Translations under genes and position numbers: made by a program
Part shown: positions 1 through 7,598 of the stretch, one piece after another
Layout: the number at the start of each line of letters is the position of its first letter
How positions within the stretch are numbered: position 1 is the stretch's first letter
Source of the DNA: Paracoccaceae bacterium
Lineage (GTDB): Bacteria > Pseudomonadota > Alphaproteobacteria > Rhodobacterales > Rhodobacteraceae
Length of the DNA: 43,959 bases
Direction: 5' to 3'
Assembly: GCA_017854585.1 (NCBI GenBank)
Contig: JAFMHK010000010.1
Coordinates: forward strand, 50,728-94,686
Notes under the pieces: generated by a model
Seen by the model: the letters and a program-made list of their open reading frames with translations, nothing else
Told to the model about the DNA's origin: nothing
Databases searched by the model: none

Positions 1-749
1 GCCAGCGTGCCATCGGCGCGCATGTCTTCGATTGCCGCGTTGATCGGGGCCACCAGATCGCTGCCATTGGGGAAGATGAACCCGAATTCCTCAGTGCCAA
101 GGGGTTCACCGATCATGGCCAGTTTGTCAGGGTTGGCCGCGACATACCCGCCGCCGCCCGCACTGTCGGCCAGCACCATGTCCACGTCTTCGCTCAACAG
201 CGCCTGAATGGCGGCCGGGATCGTCTCCATCAGGACCAGACGGGGGTTCGCCTCGTTGCCGTCCAGCACGTCATAGACGCCCACGTAATAGGGCGTGGTG
301 CCTGCCTGTGTGCCGATCAGAAGGTCTTCGTTTGCTGCAAAGGTTTCGGCGCTGTCGAACCGGTCTTCGCCAGCGGCAACCAGCATGCGCATCTGGCTGA
401 CCATGTAGGGGGCCGAGAAATCGACCAGTTCATCGCGGTCTTCGCGAATGGTGATGCCGGTCATGCCCATGTCATATTGCCCATCGGACACGGCGGGGAT
501 CATCGCATCCCAGCTGATGTTCTGGATCACGATGGTCGCGTTGATCCGGGTCGCGATCTCGGCGATGGCGTCATATTCCCAGCCGATGGCATCGCCGGTC
601 ACGGGGTCGATGAACTGCAACGGCGGATAGGCGTTTTCCGTCACGATGACGATTTCACGGCCCTGCAGATCCGGCAGGTGGCCATCGGCGGCGGCAACAC
701 AAGGCAGCAACGCGACAGACGCGGCGACAGCAAGGGCGAAACGGTTCAT
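1..749 (-). CDS. Amino-acid-type ABC transporter substrate-binding protein (partial, C-terminus outside window)
   Basis: Periplasmic solute receptor of the SBP_bac_3 family, which delivers polar amino acids or similar small molecules to an ABC permease. Translating the minus strand from the ATG at 749 gives an open frame of 249 codons to the window edge. It begins with a signal peptide (MNRFALAVAASVALL..., cleavage near Ala-Ala-Ala, residues 19-21). Family landmarks follow: YPPLQF, GWEYDAIAEIA, GQYDMGMTGITIREDR and VDFSAPYM. GGAG lies 8 bases before the ATG, fixing the start. The stop is off the left end, so ligand type and operon partners cannot be seen. It does not overlap the gene to its right (73-base gap), so it is probably the first gene of a separate transport unit. 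Confidence 0.88.
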   Translation of the reverse strand, partial: MNRFALAVAASVALLPCVAAADGHLPDLQGREIVIVTENAYPPLQFIDPVTGDAIGWEYDAIAEIATRINATIVIQNISWDAMIPAVSDGQYDMGMTGITIREDRDELVDFSAPYMVSQMRMLVAAGEDRFDSAETFAANEDLLIGTQAGTTPYYVGVYDVLDGNEANPRLVLMETIPAAIQALLSEDVDMVLADSAGGGGYVAANPDKLAMIGEPLGTEEFGFIFPNGSDLVAPINAAIEDMRADGTL

Positions 750-823
750 CAAGGATACTCCCAAGTGAGATATGTTTGCGATCAACTATCGCGCAGGCGC
801 TGCGGCGCGCAAGGGGCGTGCCG

Positions 824-1879
824 TCAGACCTGCCCGCAGACAGGACAATCCGCCCGCCGTTTCAGCAAGATGGTGCGCGTTTCGGCATGCAGTGCATCAT
901 AGATCAGCATCCGCCCGCGCAGACCCTGCCCCGCACCGGCGATGTGCTTGACCACCTCCAGGGCCATCATCGCCCCGACCACACCGGGCAGCGCACCGAT
1001 CACGCCGGTTTCCGCGCAGGTGGCCGCCATGCCCGGCTTTGGCGCATGGGGAAAGATGCACGCCATGCACGGCGCACCGGCGGCGGGATCGTAAAGGGTG
1101 ATCTGCCCTTCCCACGCAGAGATCGCCCCCGCGATCACGGGCCGCCCGACGGCGACCGCCGCGCGGTTCACCAGCGCGCGGACCGCGTAGCTGTCGGTGC
1201 CGTCAACGATCAGGTCATAGTCCCCGAACAACTCCTCCGCGATGCCGTCGGTCAGCATCCGGTGATAGGGGCGCACCTCGACGAAGGGGTTCAGTGCCGT
1301 CATCGTCTGTTCCGCTGAAAACACCTTGGGCATGCCCTGCCGCGCATCGGTATGGATCACCTGCCGCTGCAGGTTCGACAGGCTGACCGTGTCGCCATCG
1401 ATCACGCCGATCCGGCCAACGCCCGCCGCCGCAAGATACAGCAATACCGGCGAGCCAAGGCCACCCGCGCCCACCACCAGAACTTTCGCCTCCTTCAGCG
1501 CGCGTTGCCCGCCGCCGCCGATATCGGGCAAGGTGATATGGCGCGCATACCGCTCCAGTTCATCGTCCCGGAACGGGCCTTGCGCGACAACGGGTGCCGC
1601 GGCGTGGCGCGCGGCCTCCAACGCCTCTGCCCGGTTCCTGACCCGGCCAAGCCCCATGCGGTAGACCAGAACAAGCGCCACGAACGCCCCCAGCATCAGC
1701 CAGAGCGCAGGCGATTGTCCCGTCGCCACCCGCAAGGGATGCCCCGTTGGCAGCACGATCTGCACCGCCAGAACCGCCACATACAGCAGCCCCAGCATAT
1801 AGAGCCGCGCCACACGTGGCGCGCCCATCAGATACCCGATGCCCCATATCGTGCCCGCAATGATGGCGACAAACAGCAT
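824..1879 (-). CDS. moeB: Molybdopterin-synthase adenylyltransferase MoeB (HesA/MoeB/ThiF), N-terminally membrane anchored
   Basis: E1-like enzyme that adenylates the C-terminal glycine of the small sulfur carrier MoaD during molybdenum cofactor synthesis. Of 351 residues, the first ~75 carry three hydrophobic segments (about 1-18, 25-44 and 57-74). The soluble E1 domain follows: the RYARHITLPDIG start, the nucleotide loop VVGAGGLGSP (136-144), NLQRQVIHT (169-177), and two zinc CxxC pairs (C271/C274 and C345/C348). The cysteine in AATCAETG (C288) sits in the usual crossover loop. E. coli MoeB is about 250 residues, so the membrane part is an addition. The ATG at 1879 shares one base with the dut stop (TGATG), implying translational coupling. 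ThiF-type activity on ThiS cannot be excluded. Confidence 0.9.
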   Translation of the reverse strand: MLFVAIIAGTIWGIGYLMGAPRVARLYMLGLLYVAVLAVQIVLPTGHPLRVATGQSPALWLMLGAFVALVLVYRMGLGRVRNRAEALEAARHAAAPVVAQGPFRDDELERYARHITLPDIGGGGQRALKEAKVLVVGAGGLGSPVLLYLAAAGVGRIGVIDGDTVSLSNLQRQVIHTDARQGMPKVFSAEQTMTALNPFVEVRPYHRMLTDGIAEELFGDYDLIVDGTDSYAVRALVNRAAVAVGRPVIAGAISAWEGQITLYDPAAGAPCMACIFPHAPKPGMAATCAETGVIGALPGVVGAMMALEVVKHIAGAGQGLRGRMLIYDALHAETRTILLKRRADCPVCGQV

Positions 1880-2346
1880 CAGCGCGTTCCGGTGGAGCCG
1901 AAGCCACCGTGCCCGCGCGACGTGTCATCAAGCGCGTCGACGGTGACGAAGGCCGCCTGCACGACCGGGGCGATGATCGCCTGCGCAATCCGGTCGCCAT
2001 GCGCGATCCGGTAGGGTTCGGCCCCGAAATTCACCAGCAGCACACCCAAGGGGCCGCGATAATCGGAATCGATGGTGCCGGGCGTATTGGGCAAGGTGAT
2101 CCCGTGCGTCAGCGCCAACCCCGATCGTGGCCTGATCTGCATTTCATACCCCTGCGGGATTGCCACGCGCAGCCCCGTCGGCACGATCCGCCGCTCCATC
2201 GGCTGCAAGACCATGCCAGCGGCGCGGTCGTGTTCGGGAAGGTTTGCCCGCACATCGGCCCCCGCCGCACCCGCGGTGGCATAGTGCGGCAAGGCAACCG
2301 CCGCATCTGCCCAGTCCTCGCGGAGGATTTCGACGATTACATCCAT
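1879..2346 (-). CDS. dut: dUTP diphosphatase
   Basis: Trimeric dUTPase converting dUTP to dUMP and PPi, which supplies dTMP synthesis and keeps uracil out of DNA. About 155 residues, normal for the family. All five motifs are present: [10 protein letters not shown] (motif 1), RPRSGL (2), [10 protein letters not shown] (3), [10 protein letters not shown] (4) and the C-terminal P-loop-like [10 protein letters not shown] (5). The start at 2346 is chosen because GGGGA lies 6 bases upstream; an in-frame ATG at 2352 would put the same purine run directly against the start codon, but it cannot be ruled out. The frame stays open further upstream into coaBC, where a longer protein would be spurious. 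It lies between coaBC (40-base gap) and moeB (1-base overlap), probably in one operon. Confidence 0.93.
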   Translation of the reverse strand: MDVIVEILREDWADAAVALPHYATAGAAGADVRANLPEHDRAAGMVLQPMERRIVPTGLRVAIPQGYEMQIRPRSGLALTHGITLPNTPGTIDSDYRGPLGVLLVNFGAEPYRIAHGDRIAQAIIAPVVQAAFVTVDALDDTSRGHGGFGSTGTR

Positions 2347-2392
2347 CTTCATTCCCCAAATATCAATCAGGCTGCCGGAGGCGTCCGCCCCT

Positions 2393-3592
2393 TCAGACAG
2401 CGCCCAGCGCGTCCGCGATTCGGGCCGCCAGACGCCGGGCGACCTCGGTCTTGGGCAGGCGCGGCCATTCCTCGGGACCGTCATCGGAAATCAGCACAAC
2501 GGCGTTGTCGGACCCGCCCATGATTCCCGTTGCCGGTGAGACGTCGTTGGCCACGATCCAGTCGCATCCCTTGCGCGTCCGTTTCGCGGTAGCATTGGCC
2601 ACGACATCGTCCGTTTCTGCTGCAAAGCCCACGACCAGCGGGGGCCGCCCTTGGGTCATCTGGGACACGGTGGCAAGGATATCGGGGTTCTCGGCAAAGC
2701 GCAGGCTGGGCAGGGCATCGGCGGTTTTCTTCATCTTGCTGTCACTGGCATTGTCCACCCGCCAATCGGCGACGGCGGCGGCAAACACGGCCACATCCGC
2801 CGGTAGTGCCGCGGTCACCGCCGCGGCCATCTGGGCCGCGGTTTCCACCCGCACCACATCAACGCCCGTCGGAGGCGGCACCGATGCCGGGCCCGTCACG
2901 AACGTGACCCGCGCGCCCAGATCGCGCAACGCGGCCGCAAGCGCGGTGCCTTGCGCGCCAGAACTGCGGTTGGCGATATAGCGGACCGGATCAATCGGTT
3001 CATGGGTCGGGCCGGAAGTCACCAGCACATGCCGCCCGCGCAGGGGGCCGTCGCCCAGAGCCGCCCCAACGGCGGCAATGATCTCGGGCACCTCGGCCAT
3101 CCGGCCCGGCCCGAATTCACCGCAGGCCATGTTACCGTCGTTGGGCCCCACCACCAGCACGCCATCGCCCTGCAACTGCGCAAGATTGCGTTGCGTCGCA
3201 CGATGCCCCCACATCCGGACATTCATCGCGGGCGCGATCAGCACGCGCTTGTCCGTCGCCATCAGCAGGGTCGAGGCCAGATCATTCGCGTGCCCGTTGG
3301 CCATTTTCGCCATCAGGTCCGCCGTGGCGGGGGCGACAACGACCAGATCGGCGGCGCGCGACAGCTCGATATGGCCCATCTCGGCCTCGTCGGTCAGGTT
3401 GAACAGATCGCGATAGACCTTTTGCGCCGCCAGCGCCGATGCGCTCAGCGGCGTCACGAATTCCTCTGCCGCCTTGGTCAGCACGGGCACGACGGTTGCG
3501 CCTTGATCCCGCAAGCGCCGGATCAGGTCGAGCGATTTGTAGGCGGCAATTCCGCCGCCGATGATCAACAAAATCTGCTTGCCGGCCAGCAT
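2393..3592 (-). CDS. coaBC: Bifunctional phosphopantothenoylcysteine decarboxylase / phosphopantothenate-cysteine ligase
   Basis: Catalyses two consecutive steps of coenzyme A synthesis: joining of 4'-phosphopantothenate and cysteine (CoaB), then FMN-dependent decarboxylation (CoaC). 399 residues, the usual fused length. The N-terminal CoaC flavoprotein half shows [14 protein letters not shown], the GHIELS histidine region, [16 protein letters not shown], the IAPAMN motif and the [10 protein letters not shown] loop. The CoaB half starts near residue 187 with [19 protein letters not shown], then [14 protein letters not shown] and [14 protein letters not shown] lies about 8 bases before the ATG. 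It is probably the first gene of a coaBC-dut-moeB operon, since the preceding gene is 124 bases away. Confidence 0.96.
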   Translation of the reverse strand: MLAGKQILLIIGGGIAAYKSLDLIRRLRDQGATVVPVLTKAAEEFVTPLSASALAAQKVYRDLFNLTDEAEMGHIELSRAADLVVVAPATADLMAKMANGHANDLASTLLMATDKRVLIAPAMNVRMWGHRATQRNLAQLQGDGVLVVGPNDGNMACGEFGPGRMAEVPEIIAAVGAALGDGPLRGRHVLVTSGPTHEPIDPVRYIANRSSGAQGTALAAALRDLGARVTFVTGPASVPPPTGVDVVRVETAAQMAAAVTAALPADVAVFAAAVADWRVDNASDSKMKKTADALPSLRFAENPDILATVSQMTQGRPPLVVGFAAETDDVVANATAKRTRKGCDWIVANDVSPATGIMGGSDNAVVLISDDGPEEWPRLPKTEVARRLAARIADALGAV

Positions 3593-3716
3593 CTCGGATA
3601 TCCCTTTGGTTGCCGCACGTTAGGCTTGGCGGGCCGCTACAGTCAACGCGCCAACGCAGACCACATTGGCCGGGCGTCACAATGCAGCACACCCCATGCC
3701 GGCTGAGGCAAGCCCC

Positions 3717-4550
3717 TTAGTTGCCGTTCAGGAAGGCAGCGCAGGGATCTTCGCGCGTCACCGGGTCAGAGATGACCCATAGATCGAAGGGCGGATCGCC
3801 ATCAGGCGCGGCCTCTAACTGACCAAGGCTCAGAACCGTCACATCGGGCGCAGCGATGGCCAGCACGGCCGGCACGCCCCAATCATTTCGGGCGTGCCCG
3901 TTGCCGGTGATCACGGCCACCGGCCCCCCGGTCTCGGAGATCGCGATCAGCACCATCTGCGCCAAGCGCGCATCGCGCAGCCTTTGCGCGGCAACGAAAC
4001 CGGGCAGGATGTCGGCGGGAAGCGCATCGCAATGGGCCGCCAGTTGCGCAGCTTCGCGCGCGGCCTGCGTGGCGGGCAACAGCGGCATGTCCAGCCCGAA
4101 CCGCGCAGCGCCCGCACCGAAAACAGCCTCGGCACCTTGGTCAAACGCAAGCCCCGCCTCGGCGCGCGATACCTGCGCGCCATAGATTGCAGCGGTGGGG
4201 ACGGCGGCAAAAATCGGGTGGTACATGGCAAAATCGGGCCATCCGCTTTCGGCCCAGTTCAGTGCGGCGGCCATTGCCGCGGCATCGCCGATCAATGTCG
4301 GCGTCACCAACGCGGCCTGTTCGTGGCTTAGCATCTCGAAGACGATCGCAGCGGGGGCCAACGCCGCGACGGCCACGGCCTGCGCGTCGTGGTGGGCGGG
4401 GTTGTCATGCACCTCGCCCAGCACCACGACATCATGGCGGCTGGTCCCAAGGCTGGCCAAATAGCCGGCCGGCACTTCGGCCGCAGTCACGGGGGCCGCG
4501 ACCGTCATCGCCAGCGTCAATGCCAAAAAGCTATTGCGAATCCGGTGCAA
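3717..4550 (-). CDS. ChaN-family (haem-binding uptake, Tiki superfamily) protein
   Basis: 277-residue protein of the ChaN family; Campylobacter ChaN is a haem-binding lipoprotein, and the fold is shared with the TraB/Tiki superfamily. The landmark is VVLGEVHDNPAHHDAQA (about 42-58), a typical ChaN start, and ITGNGHARNDWGVPAVL near the C-terminus, carrying the second conserved histidine region. A signal peptide is visible (HRIRNSFLALTLAMTVAAPVTAAE) but no lipobox cysteine, so it should be a soluble periplasmic protein. The start is TTG at 4550: the frame has a stop just upstream, GAG sits 7 bases before the TTG, and the n-region is basic. It overlaps the tiny frame at 4531-4674 by 20 bases and lies downstream of rpoH. 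Haem binding is inferred from the family only. Confidence 0.8.
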   Translation of the reverse strand: MHRIRNSFLALTLAMTVAAPVTAAEVPAGYLASLGTSRHDVVVLGEVHDNPAHHDAQAVAVAALAPAAIVFEMLSHEQAALVTPTLIGDAAAMAAALNWAESGWPDFAMYHPIFAAVPTAAIYGAQVSRAEAGLAFDQGAEAVFGAGAARFGLDMPLLPATQAAREAAQLAAHCDALPADILPGFVAAQRLRDARLAQMVLIAISETGGPVAVITGNGHARNDWGVPAVLAIAAPDVTVLSLGQLEAAPDGDPPFDLWVISDPVTREDPCAAFLNGN

Positions 4551-4674
4551 CGGTCATCTCGAACGAAAAGGCCAAAGGCGATTGCGCACCGCCCTGCGCG
4601 CCCGGAACCGGGCCCACAATGAGCAGCGACAGGGCGAAAAGCCCTGCAAGAACGCCCAACGGCGCATGGAGCAT
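4531..4674 (-). CDS. Small membrane-type protein (47 aa) between rpoH and chaN; unrecognised
   Basis: A 47-codon frame whose ATG at 4674 shares one base with the rpoH stop (TGATG) and whose TAG lies 20 bases inside the downstream chaN-like gene. The product starts MLHAPLGVLAGLFALSLLIV, a single hydrophobic segment, followed by a short Gly/Ala/Gln linker and a polar tail ending APDSQ. I do not recognise it. There is no good Shine-Dalgarno sequence, so translation would depend on reinitiation after rpoH. The overlaps at both ends favour a real coupled frame, but a chance ORF in GC-rich DNA is possible. Confidence 0.45.
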   Translation of the reverse strand: MLHAPLGVLAGLFALSLLIVGPVPGAQGGAQSPLAFSFEMTVAPDSQ

Positions 4675-5555
4675 CACGCGGCGAAGAATGCGCGCACCTC
4701 TTTGCTTTGCGCTTCAAGTGTCTTGCGCATCTTGGCGAAGGCGGCGGCCTCCAACTGGCGGACGCGTTCCTTGGAAAGGCCCAGCTCGGTTCCGAGGCTT
4801 TCCAGCGTCCGGGGGTCTTCGCGCAGCTTGCGTTCGCGCACGATGAACCGCTCGCGGTCATTCAGCGCACCCAGTGCGGTGATCAACCAATCGCGCAGGC
4901 ATTCGGTGTCGTGGCTGTGCGCCACGCGTTCAGCAGCCTGTTCGCTGGAGTCCTCCAGCGTATCGATCCATTCGCGGCCTTCATCCTCGGCGGATTGGGT
5001 GGCGTTCAGCGAATAGTCGGACCCGGCCAGCCGGCCTTCCATCATCTCGACGTCGTGCAGCGGCACGCCAACCTCGGTCGCGATCAACTGCCGCAACTGG
5101 TGCTTGTCGAGGGTTTCACCCACGGCCATCGCCTCACGCTCGAGGCGGGCCTGCACGCGGCGCATGTTGAAGAACAGGGATTTCTGGCTGCTGGTCGATC
5201 CGGTCCGCACCATGGACCAGTTGCGCATCACGTAATCCTGAATGCTCGCCTTGATCCACCAGACGGCATAGGTGGAAAAACGAACGCCGCGATCCGGGTC
5301 GAACTTTTCGGCGGCCTTCATCAGGCCAAGCCCAGCCTCCTGGATCAGGTCGTTCATCGGCGCGCCATAGCGTTTGAACTTGGCCGCCATGGAAATCGCA
5401 AGCCGCATGTAGGCCGTGATCAGCCGATGCAGCGCTTCCTCATCGCGTTCGTCGCGCCATGCATAAGCAAGGCGCAATTCCGTCTCAGCGTCCAGCAATT
5501 CCGCCTTCATCGCACGGCGGGAAAGGGACTGGTCTCCACTCATATCAAGTGCCAT
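4674..5555 (-). CDS. rpoH: RNA polymerase sigma-32 family heat-shock/stress factor RpoH
   Basis: Group 3 sigma factor that directs RNA polymerase to heat-shock and, in Rhodobacter relatives, oxidative-stress promoters. 293 residues. Region 2 is plain: YMRLAISMAAKFKRYG, MNDLIQEAGLGLMKAAEKFDP and VRFSTYAVWWIKASIQDYVM. The RpoH-specific box follows as SQKSLFFNMRRVQ (about 123-135). Region 4 carries LNDRERFIVRERKL and the helix-turn-helix GTELGLSKERVRQLEAAAFAKM. The ATG at 5555 has GGGGGG about 6 bases upstream. Rhodobacteraceae generally carry two rpoH paralogues (RpoHI and RpoHII); which one this is cannot be settled by eye. Its stop overlaps the small frame leading to the chaN-like gene; it diverges from cobU. 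Confidence 0.93.
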   Translation of the reverse strand: MALDMSGDQSLSRRAMKAELLDAETELRLAYAWRDERDEEALHRLITAYMRLAISMAAKFKRYGAPMNDLIQEAGLGLMKAAEKFDPDRGVRFSTYAVWWIKASIQDYVMRNWSMVRTGSTSSQKSLFFNMRRVQARLEREAMAVGETLDKHQLRQLIATEVGVPLHDVEMMEGRLAGSDYSLNATQSAEDEGREWIDTLEDSSEQAAERVAHSHDTECLRDWLITALGALNDRERFIVRERKLREDPRTLESLGTELGLSKERVRQLEAAAFAKMRKTLEAQSKEVRAFFAA

Positions 5556-5657
5556 AACGCACCCCCCGGATTAGCGTCAAAAACGACCCGCTATCTTTGC
5601 GGATTTGTAAGAGATACGCTTGGAACCACCGTTCGGTTCACTTTTGAGGACAGAAAA

Positions 5658-6200
5658 TTGCGATTGCCCCCTGTCAGCCTGATCATCGGTGGCGCGCAAT
5701 CGGGCAAGTCGGCGTTTGCGGAACGCATGGTGCGCGCCAGCGGTTTGCCAAAGGTCTATCTGGCCACCGCGCAGGCCCATGACGCCGACATGGCCGCCAA
5801 GATCGAAAGCCACCGCAGCGCCCGCGCCGGACAAGGCTGGCGCACGGTCGAAGCGCCGCATGATACCGCCCGCGCCCTTGCCAGCACCGAAGAGGGTGAG
5901 GTTACGCTGCTGGATTGCGTCACCTTCTGGCTGACGAACCTGATGCTGGCCGATGCCAATTGGCAAGATGAACTGGAACTGCTGTGCGATGTGCTGGCGC
6001 ATATGCCCGGCCCGGTCGTGGTGGTCAGCAACGATGTGTCGGGCGGCGTGATCCCCGAAACATCGCTTGGCCGCGCATTTCAACGCGCGCAGGGGCAGGT
6101 CAATCAGCGGCTGGCCCGGCAGGCCGGGCTGGTGGTGCAGGTTACCGTCGGCATCCCGACCGTGCTGAAGGGGCAACCGCTGGCGGATGACGCATGGTAG
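5658..6200 (+). CDS. cobU: Bifunctional adenosylcobinamide kinase / adenosylcobinamide-phosphate guanylyltransferase
   Basis: Nucleotide-loop-assembly enzyme of cobalamin synthesis: phosphorylates adenosylcobinamide and transfers GMP to it (CobU/CobP). 180 residues, normal length. The P-loop is IIGGAQSGKSAFAE (9-22). HRSARAGQGWRTVEAP marks the guanylylation-histidine region, then LLDCVTFWLTNL and VVSNDVSGGVIPETSLGRAF. The start is TTG at 5658, because GAGGA lies 7 bases upstream and the product then opens directly with LPPVSLIIGG. The same frame runs open for another 317 codons upstream, antisense to rpoH; a caller that takes the longest frame would badly over-extend this gene. It overlaps the following phosphatase by 7 bases. 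Confidence 0.92.
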   Translation: MRLPPVSLIIGGAQSGKSAFAERMVRASGLPKVYLATAQAHDADMAAKIESHRSARAGQGWRTVEAPHDTARALASTEEGEVTLLDCVTFWLTNLMLADANWQDELELLCDVLAHMPGPVVVVSNDVSGGVIPETSLGRAFQRAQGQVNQRLARQAGLVVQVTVGIPTVLKGQPLADDAW

Positions 6201-6775
6201 CGCGGCTTTTCTGGGTTCGGCATGGCCCGACCCATGAACGCGCCCTGACCGGGTGGCGGGATGTGCCGGCAGACCTGTCGGATACCGCCGCCGTTGCCCG
6301 GCTGGACGTGGCCCTGCCCCGTGACGCGCTTGTGGTTTCGTCGGACCTTTTGCGCGCGGTTACAACGGCAGACGCGCTGTCACAGGGCCGCAGCCGCCTG
6401 CCCCATGATGCCGCGCTGCGCGAATTCGACTTTGGCCTGTGGGATGGCATGCACTTTGATGCAATTGCCGAACGCGATCCGCAGCTTAGCCGCCAGTTCT
6501 GGGAACAGCCCGGCGATATCGCGCCGCCCCAAGGCGAAAGCTGGAACGCCGTGGCGGCGCGCGTTGCCGGTGCCATAGACCGGCTTGCCGCGGCACATCC
6601 GGGCGCCTGCCTGATCGCGGTGGCGCATTTTGGCGCCATTCTGACCCATCTGTCCCACGCGGGCGGCATGACACCCTATCAGGCGCTTGGTCACCCCATC
6701 GACAATCTGTCGATCACGGAATTCGCCCGCGATCCCGGCGGTTGGCAGGTTGCGCGCATCAATCACGTCGCCTGA
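6194..6775 (+). CDS. Histidine phosphatase family protein, probable CobC-type alpha-ribazole phosphatase
   Basis: 193-residue member of the histidine phosphatase (phosphoglycerate mutase-like) superfamily. The phosphohistidine motif is RHG at residues 9-11 (LFWVRHGPTH), followed by a second conserved arginine region in SSDLLRAVTTADAL, the acid region REFDFGLWDG and the second histidine in IAVAHFGAIL. It overlaps cobU by 7 bases. In cobalamin pathways the partner phosphatase is CobC, which removes the phosphate from alpha-ribazole-5'-phosphate or cobalamin-5'-phosphate, so that role is the best inference from position. Sequence alone would equally allow a broad phosphatase, hence no gene symbol. 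Confidence 0.85.
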   Translation: MVARLFWVRHGPTHERALTGWRDVPADLSDTAAVARLDVALPRDALVVSSDLLRAVTTADALSQGRSRLPHDAALREFDFGLWDGMHFDAIAERDPQLSRQFWEQPGDIAPPQGESWNAVAARVAGAIDRLAAAHPGACLIAVAHFGAILTHLSHAGGMTPYQALGHPIDNLSITEFARDPGGWQVARINHVA

Positions 6776-6834
6776 TCACCATCATCAGCATTTCGCGTTT
6801 GACGCCACACCCGGCGCGACCCTTTATGCCCGTC

Positions 6835-7512
6835 ATGACATATCGCATTCTCATCGGACAACGGTCGTATTCCAGCTGGTCACTTCGCGGATGGCTGCCC
6901 TTTGGCGCCTTCGACATTCCCGTGACCGTTGAACACGCCCTGATGTACAGCGACGGTTTTCACGCAGCCGTGGCCGCGTTCGGGGGCCATCGCAGCGTGC
7001 CCGCCGTGCGCACGCCACGGGGTGGCATCTTGACCGATAGCATTGCCATCGCGTGGCACCTTGCCGAAACGTTCCCCGACCATGGCCTGTTGCCATCTGA
7101 CCCGATCCAGCGAGCCAGTGCCCAAAGCATGATCGCCGAGATGCATTCAGGCTTTCTGGCGCTGCGGTCGGCATGCCCGATGAACCTGCGCACGGCTTGG
7201 GCCGGGTTCGTCCCTTCCGACGCCGTTCTGGCCGACCTCGCCCGGCTCGAGGCGCTGTGGGGCACACCATTGGCGATATCGCGCGGCCCGTTCCTGTTCG
7301 GCGCATTCACACTGGCCGATGCTTTCTTTGCCCCCGTGGCCGCCCGCATCGCGGGATACGGCCTACCCGTGTCGCCAAGGGCGTTGGCCTATGTGCAGGC
7401 CATCCTTGCCCATCCGGCGGTCCGCGCATGGCGCGATGCGGGCATGGAACAGGACGTCGAAATCCCCAAGTACGACATGGACCTGCCCCGCCTGCCCTTT
7501 CCGATGCCCTGA
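6835..7512 (+). CDS. Glutathione S-transferase family protein
   Basis: 225-residue cytosolic glutathione S-transferase. The N-terminal thioredoxin-like domain opens MTYRILIGQRSYSSWSLRGW; the serine/tyrosine cluster there is the usual glutathione-activating site. The glutathione-binding SIAIAWHLAE segment (TDSIAIAW) follows, then an all-helical C-terminal domain with GPFLFGAFTLADAFFAPV, the typical N-capping box and hydrophobic staple. The start at 6835 gives the usual family N-terminus; an ATG three codons earlier (6826) is possible, and neither has a clear Shine-Dalgarno sequence. It lies 59 bases after the phosphatase. The substrate cannot be predicted; maleylacetoacetate isomerase-like or detoxifying roles are both possible. 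Confidence 0.87.
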   Translation: MTYRILIGQRSYSSWSLRGWLPFGAFDIPVTVEHALMYSDGFHAAVAAFGGHRSVPAVRTPRGGILTDSIAIAWHLAETFPDHGLLPSDPIQRASAQSMIAEMHSGFLALRSACPMNLRTAWAGFVPSDAVLADLARLEALWGTPLAISRGPFLFGAFTLADAFFAPVAARIAGYGLPVSPRALAYVQAILAHPAVRAWRDAGMEQDVEIPKYDMDLPRLPFPMP

Positions 7513-7598
7513 GCGGCGGGCAGCGTTTCTTGCCAGATATTTAACGACTTGGCAGCGGCGTTAACACTTTCCTAACCAAGGCTGCATAGCGATGGATC

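Noticed and set aside
5623..5639. GAACC-N7-GGTTC inverted repeat between rpoH and cobU
   Set aside because: Short arms; does not match an EcfG (GGAAC-N16/17-CGTT) or other stress promoter with correct spacing, so not listed as a site.
4707..5657. 317-codon open frame on the plus strand continuous with cobU
   Set aside because: It is antisense to a well-conserved rpoH, and cobU has a ribosome-binding site and family-typical N-terminus at 5658.
5556..5657. Possible cobalamin riboswitch before cobU
   Set aside because: The gap is only 102 bases and shows no B12-box-like conserved sequence.
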